64,000 bases of DNA from Diabrotica undecimpunctata (lineage: Eukaryota; Arthropoda; Insecta; Coleoptera; Chrysomelidae): assembly GCF_040954645.1 (NCBI RefSeq), contig NC_092806.1:75022141-75086140 (forward strand), read 5' to 3'. Below, piece by piece: positions 21,537 to 33,206 of this stretch (the stretch's first letter is position 1; every line of letters begins with the position of its first letter). The notes beneath the pieces are model-generated. The model searched no databases and had not been told where the DNA came from. It saw only the letters and a program-made list of their open reading frames with translations. The translations under genes and the position numbers were made by a program.

Positions 21537-21668
21537 AAATACTGTAAATGTGTTAATAATTATCTAAGGTAGTTCCAGAAAAAAAAATCTTCTTCTTCTT
21601 TTTATGTAGACATGACTCTGTTTTTCAATGTGCCTCCAGTAAGTTGTTGTTACATCGTTTACGTGGTC
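21025..21668. repeat. Tandem duplication of a 322-bp unit, each copy with an (AT)n tract
   Basis: Copies start at 21025 and 21347 with the same GTAGGCCTTCTTTAAT and stay nearly identical through TACATCGTTTACGT. Each contains an AT microsatellite (21145-21204 and 21467-21534) and the end of a minus-strand LINE with its AAG-type tail. The duplication therefore happened after the LINE inserted. Confidence 0.92.
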
Positions 21669-22900
21669 TTCCTAGTGATCGCCTTCCTTTTGGGGAATCG
21701 TATCTTGCCGTTTTACTACACTATTTGTTGTCCATTCTACTCTTCTATTTCTTACCCAGTTGTTAATGTTCTTCACCTTGCATCTACGTCGTATATCTGT
21801 ACTTCTAGCTCTGTCCCATAGTTTTTTACTATCAATTTTTTAAGTGTTTTTATGTCTGTGTTTCTAACATCCTTTTTGTCCCCTCTGTGTCAGGTCGTGT
21901 TTCTGCCGCGTATGCCATTATTGGTCCGATAACTGTTTTGTAAATTCTTCCTTTCACTTCGTTCCCGATATTTTCTCCCATATCGTTTCTTGTTCTATTA
22001 TCTGACCTTCCAGCTTCAATTAACATCTTAGTAAATTTGCTGTTATAACCATGCATTTTGTCTTTTTTTGAAAAATTGACATGGTAAATTTTTTGGCGGT
22101 TATATTAAATTGGTGCAGCATACGTTGTAAATCATCTTCACCCTAAGAGAGTAGTATTGTGTCGTCTGCATAGCAGATTATTTTAAGCTGTTTTTCTCCT
22201 ATTTGTTATCCTTTTTTAGTTTTTACTTTTTTTATTATTTCTTCCGTAATCAGTTTAAACAGTAGAGGAATCTTCCTGTCTTATCTCATTGCCAGCTTTA
22301 ATAGGGCCAGTTAGTTCTACTTTTACTTTCATTGTGTTTTTTTGTTAGATATTTTCGATCGTTTAGATTATGCCTAAAGATATCGCTCCTGCGTACAATA
22401 AGTGGATAACGTCCTTTAATTTGACTCGATCAAATGCCTTCGTCAGGTCCACGAAACATGGATATGCAGGTTTATTGTATTCTAATTATCTCTCTTGCAC
22501 TTGCCCATTATAAATATAGCGTCGGTGCATAATCTTTCTGACCTAAAACCTTGTTGTTCTTCTGCTAGTGTTATAATTTCATTCAATTTATTTGTTATTA
22601 CTTTGGTTGTTAATTTTAGTGTTGTGTTTAATAAATTATTTCCTCTGTAATTTTCTGGGTCCGATTTGTCTCCCCTTTTAAAGAAGGGGAAGAGGAAGTC
22701 TGTTTTGTTCTATTATTTTTTTGGATTAGTTTTAATAGTTGTTTGGTCAGATTTGGTCCTCCGTACTTTAGGATTTCGTTCGGTATTCTGTCCTCTCCTG
22801 GTGATTTTGTATATTTGCTTCTCTTTCAGCACTTGGGTTATTTCTTGGTCTCTTGAGTAGAACGATCTGATATTCCATGTAGAAAAAAAATCTATATATA
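21590..22900 (-). pseudogene. RTE-like LINE, RT domain to 3' end
   Basis: Reading downward from about 22900: ITRRGQNTERNPKV, FKRGDKSDPENYRG, EEQQGFRSERLCTDAIF (RT motif 2 region), then VKGRIYKTVIGPIMAYAAET (22056-21850). The tail follows: RARSTDIRRRCKVKNINNWV and HVYIK before an AAGAAGAAGA end near 21590. The catalytic YADD region is garbled by frameshifts around 22150-22250. The last ~90 bp of this LINE exist twice because of the tandem duplication. Confidence 0.8.
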
Positions 22901-22929
22901 TAAAAATATCTTTAGACTTTTTGAGTGTG

Positions 22930-23290
22930 TGTAGGTAATCCAATAGAATACCTCAACTAATCCATACAGGAAGCTGTATGGAAATCAATCACAGTCACGG
23001 AAACAAATCGCCCTACTCAAGAAATTCAAAATATAAGTAAATAAAATATAATAGAAACGAAAACTTAGGTTGCAGTTATGCAAATGGCACACATATCCTA
23101 TCTCAAATATCTTACAGCGTCAAAAGCGACCAAGCATTCCTTCTGGAAAGCAATTAAGCAAATAGACCGCCCTCAACTCTCTAACCCCGTATCCGAACTA
23201 AAGATTGAGTATGGAGAGGAAGTAATAAAGGTAAATCCAAAACTTTTGCCAAACATCTTAAAAAAATTTCCAACCCTATTCTGTAGATGA
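22930..23290 (+). pseudogene. Jockey-like LINE fragment (endonuclease-RT linker)
   Basis: The frame 23078-23290 reads HISYLKYLTASKATKHSFWK, IKQIDRPQLSNPVSEL and a short helix KVNPKLLPNILKKF. This matches the segment between endonuclease and RT in Jockey-type LINEs, where the YLxxLxxxxxxxxSLWKA..IKRP signature is usual. It is short, truncated on both sides and lacks catalytic motifs. Confidence 0.65.
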
Positions 23291-23960
23291 ACATCTTAAC
23301 ATATATAACTAAATCCAGGTTTAGCTGTTATCTCTATACGATTTTACTAGTTTAAATCCCAAAAATCTCGTAAGACGTTAAAGGAAAGCGCTGACTAAAT
23401 CGGCTCAGACAGGTCGACTGCTAAGAACAATCGGCAGATTTTGCTATACTTGAAAATAAATGAGCCGCCGCGCACCGCTTAGGAACATCTAAGGCCGGTT
23501 GAATAGGCTCGGCATCGGCGGAGAATGATAGAAAAGGCAATAACTGCCGAATAGTGTGTTGTCATTGTCTATTTTTAGTAGTATTCTATGCATAGAAAAG
23601 TAGACGTCTGAATTTTAATAAACGCACTAGGATCGACGAACTTCTAGTAGAAAATGTGCGAGAATATGTAATACTATATATGATCCCCAAAAGAGGATCA
23701 TAACAGTAATCGAAAAGAAATCACTTGTAGTGAGTTAGCGAAAAAAACAGGAAGCTCCGGTAAGTAATAATTATTTATTTCCCCACTTATTTATCATATC
23801 ATTTTAATTTAAAATATATTTTTAATTTTAATATTATGCTTAGTACTAGATTTATTAAAACTCAAAGTTTGACTCATTAATTTAAAATATGCCAATTTTA
23901 GTGTACTTATATAATAGTTTTATTATACGATACGTTATCTTTCAGCATATATCTTCTCAC
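23291..23960. other. No recognised gene
   Basis: It probably includes the left end of the Harbinger relic that follows, but terminal inverted repeats could not be matched. Confidence 0.35.
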
Positions 23961-25220
23961 GTTGCTATGCTACACTTCGTTGATTGGATCCAAAATATTG
24001 TTTAAATTTTTCCCTGATATTGAAAGCTTCTTGTTGAAAATTACCACCAATATAAACCATATTATCAAGACCTTTAGGCACCTCCTCATCCTCAAGTTCT
24101 TCAGGTTGCCACGTACAAGAATAGTTCCAATGTTGTGAAATGCAGTACAAGCTAAAGTAAGTATATCTAGGTCAGGCGAAATATTAAACTTTAAAAAAAA
24201 TTCGGAATTTTTTCGTAATAATTCCAAATGCCTTTTCAGTTACTGCTTACTGCTTTCAGTTACAGTTACAGTTTAGACTTTCATGACTAGCTCTGCAGTG
24301 GTGATAATTATAAATTCTGTTTCCTTCATTATTGCTTACTTGGCTTCCTGGATACGGTCTTACTACATTAGACAATAAGGGGAATGCTTCGTCCCCGACA
24401 ATTACATGGGGTAAAACAATTCGTACCAATATGAGTACGAATAGAAATGGCAAGGGCAGCGTTCATAAAATTCAAGCAATTGTTCTGTGATAAAAATCTG
24501 AATACACCGCTGAGACTGAGGTTTTGTTGAATGATACTTCTGGTCCCAACTATTATACGGGGTAGAAACATGGACGTTAAAAGTGCAAATAGTTAAGAAG
24601 CTTGAAGCCTTTGAACTTTGGATATACCGGAGAATGTTGAGAATTTCATGGACTGCCAGGGTCACCAATGAGAAAGTGCTTAGAAGGATGGTTCGAGACA
24701 AAAAATTGTTGAGAACAATAAAAGTATGCAAGACTGCATACCTTTTACACATACTGAGGAATGATAAATATAGTCTTCTGCAGGTCATCATGAGTCGATG
24801 GCAAAAAGTGAATAGGTAGAAAAAGGAAGTCATGACTGCGAAATATTCGAGACTGGACAAACATGACTGTAGACGAATTATTCTACGTTGCAAAAGACAG
24901 AGAATCTTTTAGAAATATGGTCGCCAACCTTCCTTAATCTGGACGCCATAGAAAGAAGAACAAAACAATATCTATTTGAGGCAACGCTTTATCTGCAGGT
25001 AAATTTTATGTTATTTATAAGTTTTATCCTAAGCTGTAATGAACGGAGTACCCTCCCGTCACTATTTCATCCAAATGACTAAGGAATTTGGAGGTTTTTC
25101 AAATACCACATGTTTGCCGTCTATTGTCTTAACACAGTTAGGATAGTTCCATTTTGTACGGAATCCTTCTTCTATTTTTCGTTACTGTTCTAAAGTCGAA
25201 GTAGGCATTACTAACGATGT
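23961..25220 (-). pseudogene. PIF/Harbinger transposase, split by a LINE insertion
   Basis: Minus strand, from the N-terminal side: near 25190-25080 one frame gives KWNYPNCVKTIDGKHVVFEK, the block holding the first catalytic Asp (IDGKH). A LINE fragment of opposite orientation (24543-24958) interrupts. The frame resumes at 24453-24256 with LPHVIVGDEAFPLLSNVVRP (second Asp in VGDEAF) and NRIYNYHHCRA. It ends with ISPDLDILTLACTAFHNIGT (24227-23970), the family's C-terminal helix. Several frameshifts and probable small introns are present. It forms a pair with the MADF gene at 25470 in the opposite direction, the usual two-gene layout of PIF/Harbinger elements. Confidence 0.85.
24543..24958 (+). 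pseudogene. LINE 3' fragment inserted in the Harbinger transposase
   Basis: It reads LLYG-VETWTLK, KLEAFELWIYRRMLRISWTA, VTNEKVLRRMVRDKK and TAYLLHILRND, the C-terminal part of RTE-like LINEs. It ends at an AGAAAGAAGAACAAA tail. It is 5'-truncated, and a target duplication could not be settled because both flanks are decayed. Confidence 0.8.
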
Positions 25221-25469
25221 TGTAGTCCATATTTTTTGACATGTGTGATTATTTCTCTTAATTTTTATTTCTCCTAATCTGTAACTAAAACTAAATGTAG
25301 AAATTGAATCGCCATAACCCAGAAACCTACAAATAAGAAATATATTAATTGATAATTAAAAATAAGTACAGAGTCCGCCAATGATTTGGAAATACCCCTA
25401 TAAATATCACAATAAGAATGTAGGTATATATTATATATTTAAAATTAATTAGTGTCAACTTTTTATAGT

Positions 25470-26430
25470 TCCAGATTACAAAAAAAGTGGACAGCGCTTA
25501 GAGATGCTTTCCGTGAAGCAATTAAAAACAAAAAACAGTCAATGGCCAAAGGAATACCACAATAAAAAAGTGAAAATATGAAGACATCATGTCTTTCGTA
25601 GTCCCCTTCTACTCAGAAAGAGAACAGAAGTCAAATCTTTCAGACAGCCTGCAGAAAAACATTGTTTAAATAATTCGGATGATGGAACAGTCATCATCGA
25701 CATCATGCTACTGAGAATTCTACGAGTTCCTCGGAACATCCTCCTCATGACAATAATATGTAATCAGCAGCAACTACAGAATTTAGGGCTTCTACATCTA
25801 AGCATATGAGACAACCACCGAATCAAATAGCGCAAGTGTTGAAAAATTATTTTGAAGGAAAAGCTGCATCAAAAGTCACTAGAAAAGCAAATCATTTACA
25901 AAAAAAATTTTGAAGCTGGAAACTGTAAGGACTTTTTTCACTCCATCTTTCAATTGAACTTAAATCAAAAATATCAATTTTAGTCAGCGAGTATGAACTG
26001 AAACATTTAATAATGAACAAAATTGCGAATAATTATCCAGTACATTTTTAAGTACCTTTAGTAGTCTCTAATAGCATATCATCTTCTGTTTCCTGTTCAC
26101 CTCTTTTAAGCACAATCAATCGAGACAATGATACGAGCCAGTGGCAAGCTCAATCCAATATACCTTCACCCCAAACACGAACACCTACTCAACAGTTAGT
26201 TTTTAGCCTATATACAGTATATGTATATGTATTACCTATTTATTTTAATTGAAAATTAGGATACTTACTTTAGAATAACCGCTAGCCTTTCTTCAGGAGA
26301 TACTGATTATCGAAAGTTTGTGTCCTGCTCATATATAGCTCAACGAGTTCATAATATTTTTACACTAGACATTCGAAAATATTTGAAGAACTTTTCATCA
26401 TCTTCGAATAGGTCATGAAAGAAATGATAA
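25470..26430 (+). pseudogene. MADF-domain accessory gene of the Harbinger element
   Basis: After a splice-acceptor-like TTTTATAGTTCCAG, the sequence encodes LQKKWTALRDAFREAIKNKK, the C-terminal half of a MADF DNA-binding domain, then MSFVVPFYSEREQKSNLSD in a shifted frame. Low-complexity, frame-broken sequence follows to about 26430 and may include a BESS-like end. The MADF N-terminal half was not found upstream, but a matching first exon from another copy lies at 59487-59608. In PIF/Harbinger elements this protein partners the nuclease. Confidence 0.65.
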
Positions 26431-26783
26431 ACTTCCCATAAGTTTCCTGTTTTAAATTAATGTTATAAATCCAATACGTTGGTTTTTGTTAAGGCAATCA
26501 TAATATCTTTAAACTTTGAAGAACTAGAACTCATTTTTAAAATAATTTAAGTGTGTGTCAAACGGTTGCTGATACGAAACTGCCGAGGAGAGCGAGAAGC
26601 AAGTCAGTGTGCGGCATAGTACAATAAACACAACGTATTATATTGCGCATGACATTTGACAGCGGAACCAGGCATGTGACGTAGCGAAGATCCCTCGGAC
26701 ATCATTTTGTACACTAAAGAAGACCTAGAGCTCATAATAAGATATCAGTTTAAAGCTTTACAACATGTTACTGTAAAATTTCT

Positions 26784-27071
26784 GTTCATATCGATTTGTT
26801 AAGTAAGAAACTATCCTCAGCCTGCTATGCAATAAAATCTGTTTCGAAGAAAATCAATTTAGCATCTTCTAAAATAACATATTTTTCTCAATGAGGACTC
26901 ATCTTCGATATGATCTTCCTTCTTTGGGGTTCTAGTACAACTGCCCAATCCGATGTTATTTTGAATTTACAAAAAAAGACAATACGGTATCTGTTTGGCG
27001 TGAAAAGAACAACACATTGCAGAAACTATTTCAAAAATCGCGAGATTTTAGCGCTTTCCTCTTTATATGGT
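26784..27071 (+). pseudogene. LINE RT C-terminal fragment (Jockey/CR1-like)
   Basis: It reads VHIDLLSKKLSSACYAIKSV, a hydrophobic stretch DMIFLLWGSS, LQKKTIRYLFGV and THCRNYFKNREILALSSLY. This is the thumb and post-thumb region of Jockey/CR1-like LINEs. One in-frame stop near 26892 interrupts it. The palm is missing. Confidence 0.75.
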
Positions 27072-27166
27072 TAATTCCAAGATAACCTGGAATGTTACAC
27101 CAGAAAAAATAGAAAGAAATTGTTTTTTCTTTCTTATTAAATTTGGCGATAGACAAAAGTAATTTA

Positions 27167-27300
27167 ATCATCATCATCATCATAAGTGGCTCGACAATCC
27201 GTTGTGGATATTGGCCTGCTCACAAAGAAGTCGCCACTCCTGTCGATTCCTGGCAATTTCCCTCCATCTTCTAACCCCTAGAATCTGTACTAAATTATCT
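27167..27300 (-). repeat. Short interspersed repeat with (ATC)n
   Basis: An ATC run at 27167-27183 is followed by TGGCTCGACAATCC...TGGATATTGGCCTGCTC and GTCGCCACTCCTGTCGATTC. This pattern recurs widely in insect genomes at LINE ends. The orientation is inferred. Confidence 0.4.
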
Positions 27301-27525
27301 AAAGTAATTTAATAGGAGACCACAAATATAGTATTAGCAGTGAGGTTTTATAATAATTGTTATTTGTTTTTTTTTATTATTACGATCGTTACATAAATGA
27401 CAGTCATATATGTTACTGATTAAATAAAGAAGTATAAACGCACATTAAATAAACGTAAAACTACTAAAAATTTATGTTTTATTTATCTCTTGAAACAAAT
27501 AATACGTTCCCAATTAAAAATGGAA

Positions 27526-30068
27526 TTATAAATATATGAAAAATACTGATTTTGAAAAGTGGTAACATAAGTGAGCCAAAGTTACATAAATGACAAATTT
27601 CGTGAAAACATTAAAAAAACTGTAAGTTTTCCGGAAGTGTTTCCCCAAAACTGTAATGTCCCCGCCTAATATGAGCTTGTGGTGAAACACAAATAATATT
27701 TTCAAATGTAACAACATTCTTGTTTTCAATATTAGGAAAAACAAATTCATTTCCTTTTTTCCTTAAACAGCTTATAAAATATGAAGTGTCATCATCAAAT
27801 GTTTTTTGGTTTCATGTTTTGTTCCTTTATCATAAGTGAATCTTCAAACAACAAATTTGCCCACGGTCAGGTACTTGGTTAGGTCTCTTATTGATGATAG
27901 TGGAATATCATCTTCCCAGTCAAAAAGCTCAGCTTTATTTTTTTCATGTAGCGGAATATGATTTACTTCTCCAACAGTTGCTTGCTCTTCATTTTCTATT
28001 GGTAGCGTATTCGACTCAAAAACTTTAACTTATTTGCAGTTAAAACACATTAAATCCAAAACCGGCAATTTTTTGCAAAAACATGAGTATTCTGGAATGT
28101 AGAGATTTTGTTTATGGCCAACTGACAAAACTTGATGAACGTTCATTATTACTGGAATTTTCATTATTTGATTGAGAGATTTTTTTTGTTCTGTAGATGT
28201 TATGTCATCCTCAGTAATGTCTTTGGTTTGGGCTTGTACCAGTTGAAAGAAAGCCTTAGCATACTCCACATCGTATCCCCTAGCAACAAGATTATCTGTA
28301 GTCCTTTTTACAACAGCACCGATTCCATCTGGCGCTTCTTTTCCATGGGCAGCTTCTGAAAAATATCAAGTACCACACCTGTACCTGTTTATGAAACAGA
28401 GTATTAAAGAAAAAAATTGTCTTTGTTTTTATATTGCGAGGTTGGTCCATCACTAAAGAAATGAACAACGTCAATATTTTCTGTTCTGAGTTCTAATAAA
28501 ACTGGCATCAGATGGGCCCACACTACTGACGGATCATGTCTTCTCCAATCAGATACTATGCAGTAAGACTGGTGTTCTCCATTTTCCCGATAGAGGACTG
28601 CTGTGTGCAAGGTAGCTTGATTATGAGAGGCGCCAAAATGCAAAGCTTGAATTTCTTTACCCATTTTACATAAGTAATTTTCTAAAAAATCAATGTGAAC
28701 ATCAACTTCATCGTAGGATAATTCTGATTTGCATTTTTTGGACTAGTTAAATTGATGACTGATTCTAAATACGTGTGGACAGAATTGTTCATTAAATTCT
28801 TTGTTAAAACCTTTAATTAAATCGAATAAGCTTCCCTCTTCTTTAACTTTTACTGTTTTTTTTTTTTAATTGTAATGTTTTTCCATTTTTTTCTATTATA
28901 TTTCTTTCGGTTTTCCAAGCAAACCATGTAACTTGCTTGGATGAATATAAATCCTGGCTAACCACTTTTTTATCCTTACAAATTGGACATTTATTAATCA
29001 TACATAACGCATTCACATGGCATTTAACAGTTTCGCAGAGCCGTTCTAATTCCACGGCACCAACAACTTTTTCTCTAATTAAAGTATTCAGTTTATTTTG
29101 TAGATTGTCATGTTTTTTACATAAACATGAGTCACGTTCTGATAATTTTGGTTGCACCACCCAAAAAGAACGCCATTTGAAAAAGTTGCTTTTTGCATAG
29201 TTTTGCTATTAATTGACTGCAACAAAATCTTTTTTGTTTTTTAACTCCTCGAAAAGTGATTGTTTATTTTTTTCCAGGCGTTTGTTGGCTATTATCACCT
29301 TGGCAAAAAACCTTCTTTACCTTTAAGCATAATTTACTAAGCCGCTTTCTCTGAGCATCTTTTTTTGTGGCATCGGATCTGAATCCCAATTTCTTAAAAG
29401 CCAAAGTCACAAATGTATTTTTTTTAATTTGATCCTTTACAAACTTGTGAGAGTGTTTGCTTTAATTTTTCATTGGGACTTCTTTTGTAAGTCCCTTTTA
29501 ATTCTCCAAGAAGAACGTCTTGAAATAATAATTTTTGTTTCACCGATTTTGAAATTTCTTGGTCTTTAAGTTCTCAATTGAGATAAATAGAGGAGACTGA
29601 GATGTACTAGGTGTTTCCAATTATTTTTTCTTTAAACGCCGAACTTTAGTCTTGTATCGGTTAGTTCGTTTCTTTGCATCTTCTAATTCCTTTTTTAGCC
29701 TTGCTATTTTTCTATAAACTGCTGCTCGATCTCTTCGTACTTTCTTTCTGTCTCTTGTAGATGCATTGACTTGTAAAACTGGTAATTCGCAGGATGGGCT
29801 ACTCGGTGGTGTATTGTTTACAATAGCTTCCAATTTTCTTCCACGGACTTTCTTATTTTCACAATATTTTCGTTAAGTTTCTTTCCAGTATTTTCTTTTG
29901 CGTTTCTATTCTCGCTCCAAAAGTCATTTATGGGTTTATCAATCTTAATTCCTTTCCGTCGTTTTTGCGTGCTCCCGCAATTTCCTTAGAAGTTCACTTC
30001 GTCGCTCTGGGTCTGCATTCACTCTTTCTCTGTAGTGCCTTTGCTTCTCCGCTGCTGTCAAAGCCATC
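27526..30068 (-). pseudogene. Degenerate transposase-like gene of unassigned family
   Basis: The start MALTAAEKQRHYRERVNADP lies at 30068. It continues in several frames through a basic coiled segment (29833-29621, RRDRAAVYRKIARLKKELED), a Cys-rich block (29160-28843, CLCKKHDN, CHVNALCMINKCPICKDKKV) and an acidic/aromatic core (28664-28404, IVSDWRRHDPSVVWAHLMP, VVHFFSDGPTSQYKNK). Then comes SEAAHGKEAPDGIGAVVKRT near 28350-28290, and a C-terminal part ends at 27526. The spaced DWRRHD, FSDGP and E-x2-HGK motifs could be an RNase-H-like DDE core, but I cannot name the superfamily. At least six frame breaks are present. A shared 14-16 bp motif lies outside both ends. Confidence 0.6.
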
Positions 30069-30599
30069 TGTAAAAAAAAACTTAAGAATACTTCATAATA
30101 TTTTTTCTTGGTCAATATTTAACCCTGTCATTTATGTTACCTAGTGTCAAATATGTTATCATGGATGTGGTTACATAATTGACGGTAACATATTGACATT
30201 TTACAATATATATTTTAAAAATGTCGCCAAATTCATTGCGGTAAAATGACAAAAGCAACGAATCACTAGGAAATTACAGAACCTTTATGTACAAGTAAAT
30301 AAAATATTTTTATAATATATACACATGTTACACATATACACATAAAACATATTATGTTTGGGTATCATATGCAGCAAGTTCAACGTATTAGTTCGTAAGG
30401 TTTTATTATGTAATTAGCAATTTATTTAAATTTTGCAATGGATTGTTTACTTTATTATCTGTTATTTTGTGATATTGACGATTTATGTAATTTCAGTAAA
30501 TTTTAATTGTTATAGGTATATTTGACTTTTTGTAAGCTTTGTCCATAAAATTGTACAATTTTCATTGACAATAAAGCATATTTTTATTATATTCTATTA

Positions 30600-30848
30600 G
30601 CCCAGTCAGGTTAAAAAAAAGGTCGAAAAATTTTTCGCAGATATTTGAAGCTTTCAGACATAGGTAGGGGTTACTAGATGCCGAATAGATGAAAAAGTAC
30701 TTGTATTTTTACCTTGCGTTTTCTTTTAACAATAATTTATGGTCACAATTTGATTTTTTGTCTATAAGTTTTTTCCCTTATATTTTATATAAAATATCAT
30801 TTTTTATATCAAGAATATCTTTATTTTCCCGTTTTTTAAATTAATTTT
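30600..30848 (-). repeat. Interspersed ~1 kb repeat, copy 2 (5'-truncated)
   Basis: Reverse-oriented match to the last ~250 bp of the repeat at 1548-2521, ending at the same GACTGGGCTA. Truncation from the 5' side with a conserved 3' end is what a LINE 3' UTR would show. Confidence 0.85.
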
Positions 30849-31440
30849 TCTTTATTGGCATAGATTAGGTGTCAATCAGCCAGTTACAACATGACTAATA
30901 CCTTAAACATAAAAAATTTATGACCGTAACGTCCATAAAATATCAATAACGAAGAGCTGAATAATATGCTAATATGCTGTAAGAACTAAATTTAACATAA
31001 GGTACAAGTTAAATAGAGCATCTTTTCAACATCATCAGTGTGTTCAAAAAACGGTACACATAATATAATTCAAAACACTTTTTTGTAGCATCTCCTTTTT
31101 ATCTATATTTACATACAAACAAGATGATGAGGTTCTCAGAGTTCCACAGCAATCTCTTGAGCAGCTATCTACTCAATCCGACAGCTGCTTTGCTATGGAC
31201 CGTCCAAGCTGCTCACTACAATTTTGCATATACATGTATTTTTTTTGAAAATTCACACTACAAGACTATTTTGGTACTTGACAGAAATTTTACTAATGCA
31301 TTATAAATTCTCTCATTTCCATTAGCTAAGAGACTAAGGATATTAAACGAAGCCTGTACATTAAGATCATGTAATTGTTGAATAAATTGATCTGTTTCAT
31401 CCTTATATTTTTGGCGTGGCCAAATCTAAGACGTGATATA
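30849..31440 (-). pseudogene. I-like LINE, end of the RNase H region and 3' UTR
   Basis: From 31440 downward: ISRLRFGHA followed by DQFIQQLHDLNVQASFNILS and NERIYNALVKFLSSTK, then a stop at about 31258. This is the C-terminal segment after RNase H in I-clade LINEs. It is the direct continuation of the frame at 38393-38620, from which the BEL element separates it. The ATATA duplication on both sides of the BEL element confirms the joint. 30849-31257 is presumably 3' UTR. Confidence 0.7.
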
Positions 31441-31884
31441 TGTAGAACACCGGGGGATTTTATCTTCTCCTCCTGACGTGTTGCTCACTGCCTGTTGGGG
31501 CAGTACCTTCGATCTGGTTCTAATTATATCTATTAATTAATTAAAATGTGTTACCTTACATTTGGCGATCACACTTCCCGTATTACACTTTAAAAAAACA
31601 TCTTACTACTTGAGAAACTTTATTTTGCGTTAATTGAACATTGTATGTTGAAAAATGAGCGAATTAATTTTTATTAATCAAATGTGACAGTGACACAATG
31701 ACTGATGTTTTTTTCTAATAAAATTGAGAAGAGAATACGTGATAATCTCGCAATTATGTGCAAAGAGTATATGCAACATCTATCGTGCATTCTCGGGTAC
31801 AACTCGACTTAAAACTAAAAGTATTATTTTTTAAAAAAGGGTTTTCGTCATTTGGATCATAATTTTAGGTTGCGCTACGCAACA
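31441..31884 (-). repeat. 3' LTR of the BEL element
   Basis: 444 bp. The polypurine tract is adjacent on its interior side at 31885-31897. Confidence 0.95.
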
Positions 31885-31967
31885 TAGTCCCCCTCTTGAT
31901 GTGAACGCATCAAAAAAAAATATTTGTGTACAATTTGAAGAAAGGTATAACTAATCTAAAAAAACTA

Positions 31968-33200
31968 TTAAAATTCTTGAAGGTGAGTCATAGGAAGAGG
32001 ACACAGTTTAGCAATAGAGCGAACGTATAACCCTTCAGGAGTTCTGACCTTAACAACTCTTACCTTGTTGTCCTTTCCCGGATATGTCTCAACTACCCGT
32101 GCTATAGGCCATTTGAGAGGAGGCGAGTTTTCGTCCTTAAGCAAGACGAGATCATCAGGCTTTATGCCTACCTGAGGAGTGAACCATTTAGGTCTATTTT
32201 GAAGCCTATTAAGATAATCGCGAGTCCAAACCTTCCACATATGCTGCTGAATTCTTGTGCATTTATTCCACAAAGACAATTTATTTTCTTGAATATCAGA
32301 GAGATCGAATTCAGGATAAGACATTAAGTTAGATCCAATAAGGAAGTGTCCGGGAGTAAGAAAGGAAAAATCGGACGGGTCGTCTGAGAGCGCACAGATA
32401 GGGCGTGAATTGAGCACTGCTTCAATCTGCGAAAGTACAGTGGATAGTTCTTCGAAAGTAAAATTGGAGTTACCCATTATTCTTACGAGATGATATTTGA
32501 AGCTCTTTATGGCAGCTTCCCAAATACCACCGTGGTGTGGTGAGCGTGGAGGGATAAACTTCCATTGAATTTGACATGAAGTAGCGAAAGAGCGAATAGA
32601 TTCAGAGGTATCACCTTTGAGAAGCAACTCATAAAGTTCTTTCAATTGATTTTTCGTACCTAGAAAGTTGGTGCCATTATCGCTGAAAATGATACTCGGA
32701 TTACCCCTTCGGGCGATAAATCTTTTCAGAGTCAATAAGAACGCTTCAGTAGAAAGACTGGAAATTAATTCCACATGCACGGCGCGAGTAGCTAAACATA
32801 CAAACACTGCCATATAGGCCTTAGTAAGGGGAGCTCTCTTGAGTTTAGAGGTCTTGATTGGAAATGGACCACCAAAATCAACTCCAACGTTTATAAATGG
32901 ACGTGCAATTTGAACTCTTTCCCTCGGGAGAGTAGCCATGATTTGGGAAGCGACTTGTGCGTTAAAACGGTAACAAGTGAGACAATTTTGTATTATACGT
33001 TTGATTTGTCGAAGACCATCAAGAGGCCAGAATTTCAATCTAACATTGGACAGTGTATTTTGAGGGCCAGAATGTAGAAGTCTTCGATGTTCTCGGGTAA
33101 GTAATAAATTGACAATATGTGATTTTGAGGGCAACAGTAGAGGGAATTTCTGATCATAAGAAACATCTGAAAAGAGAAGACGACCGCCTACTCGTATCAT
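31968..33200 (-). pseudogene. BEL integrase
   Basis: 410 codons, in frame with the upstream polyprotein but separated from it by the TAG at 33207-33209. It starts IRVGGRLLFSDVS. The HHCC zinc region reads HRRLLHSG...CLTC. The catalytic core has VGVDFGGPF (Asp 1), IIFSDNGTNFLG (Asp 2) and GGIWEAAIKS (Glu), all intact. It ends with the BEL-type C-terminus PDDLVLLKDENSPPLKWPIA, and KVRTPEGLYVRSIAKLCPLP. Integrase inserts the cDNA into the genome. With one substitution in the stop codon the polyprotein would be continuous, so the lesion looks recent. Confidence 0.93.
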
Positions 33201-33206
33201 TTGAGA

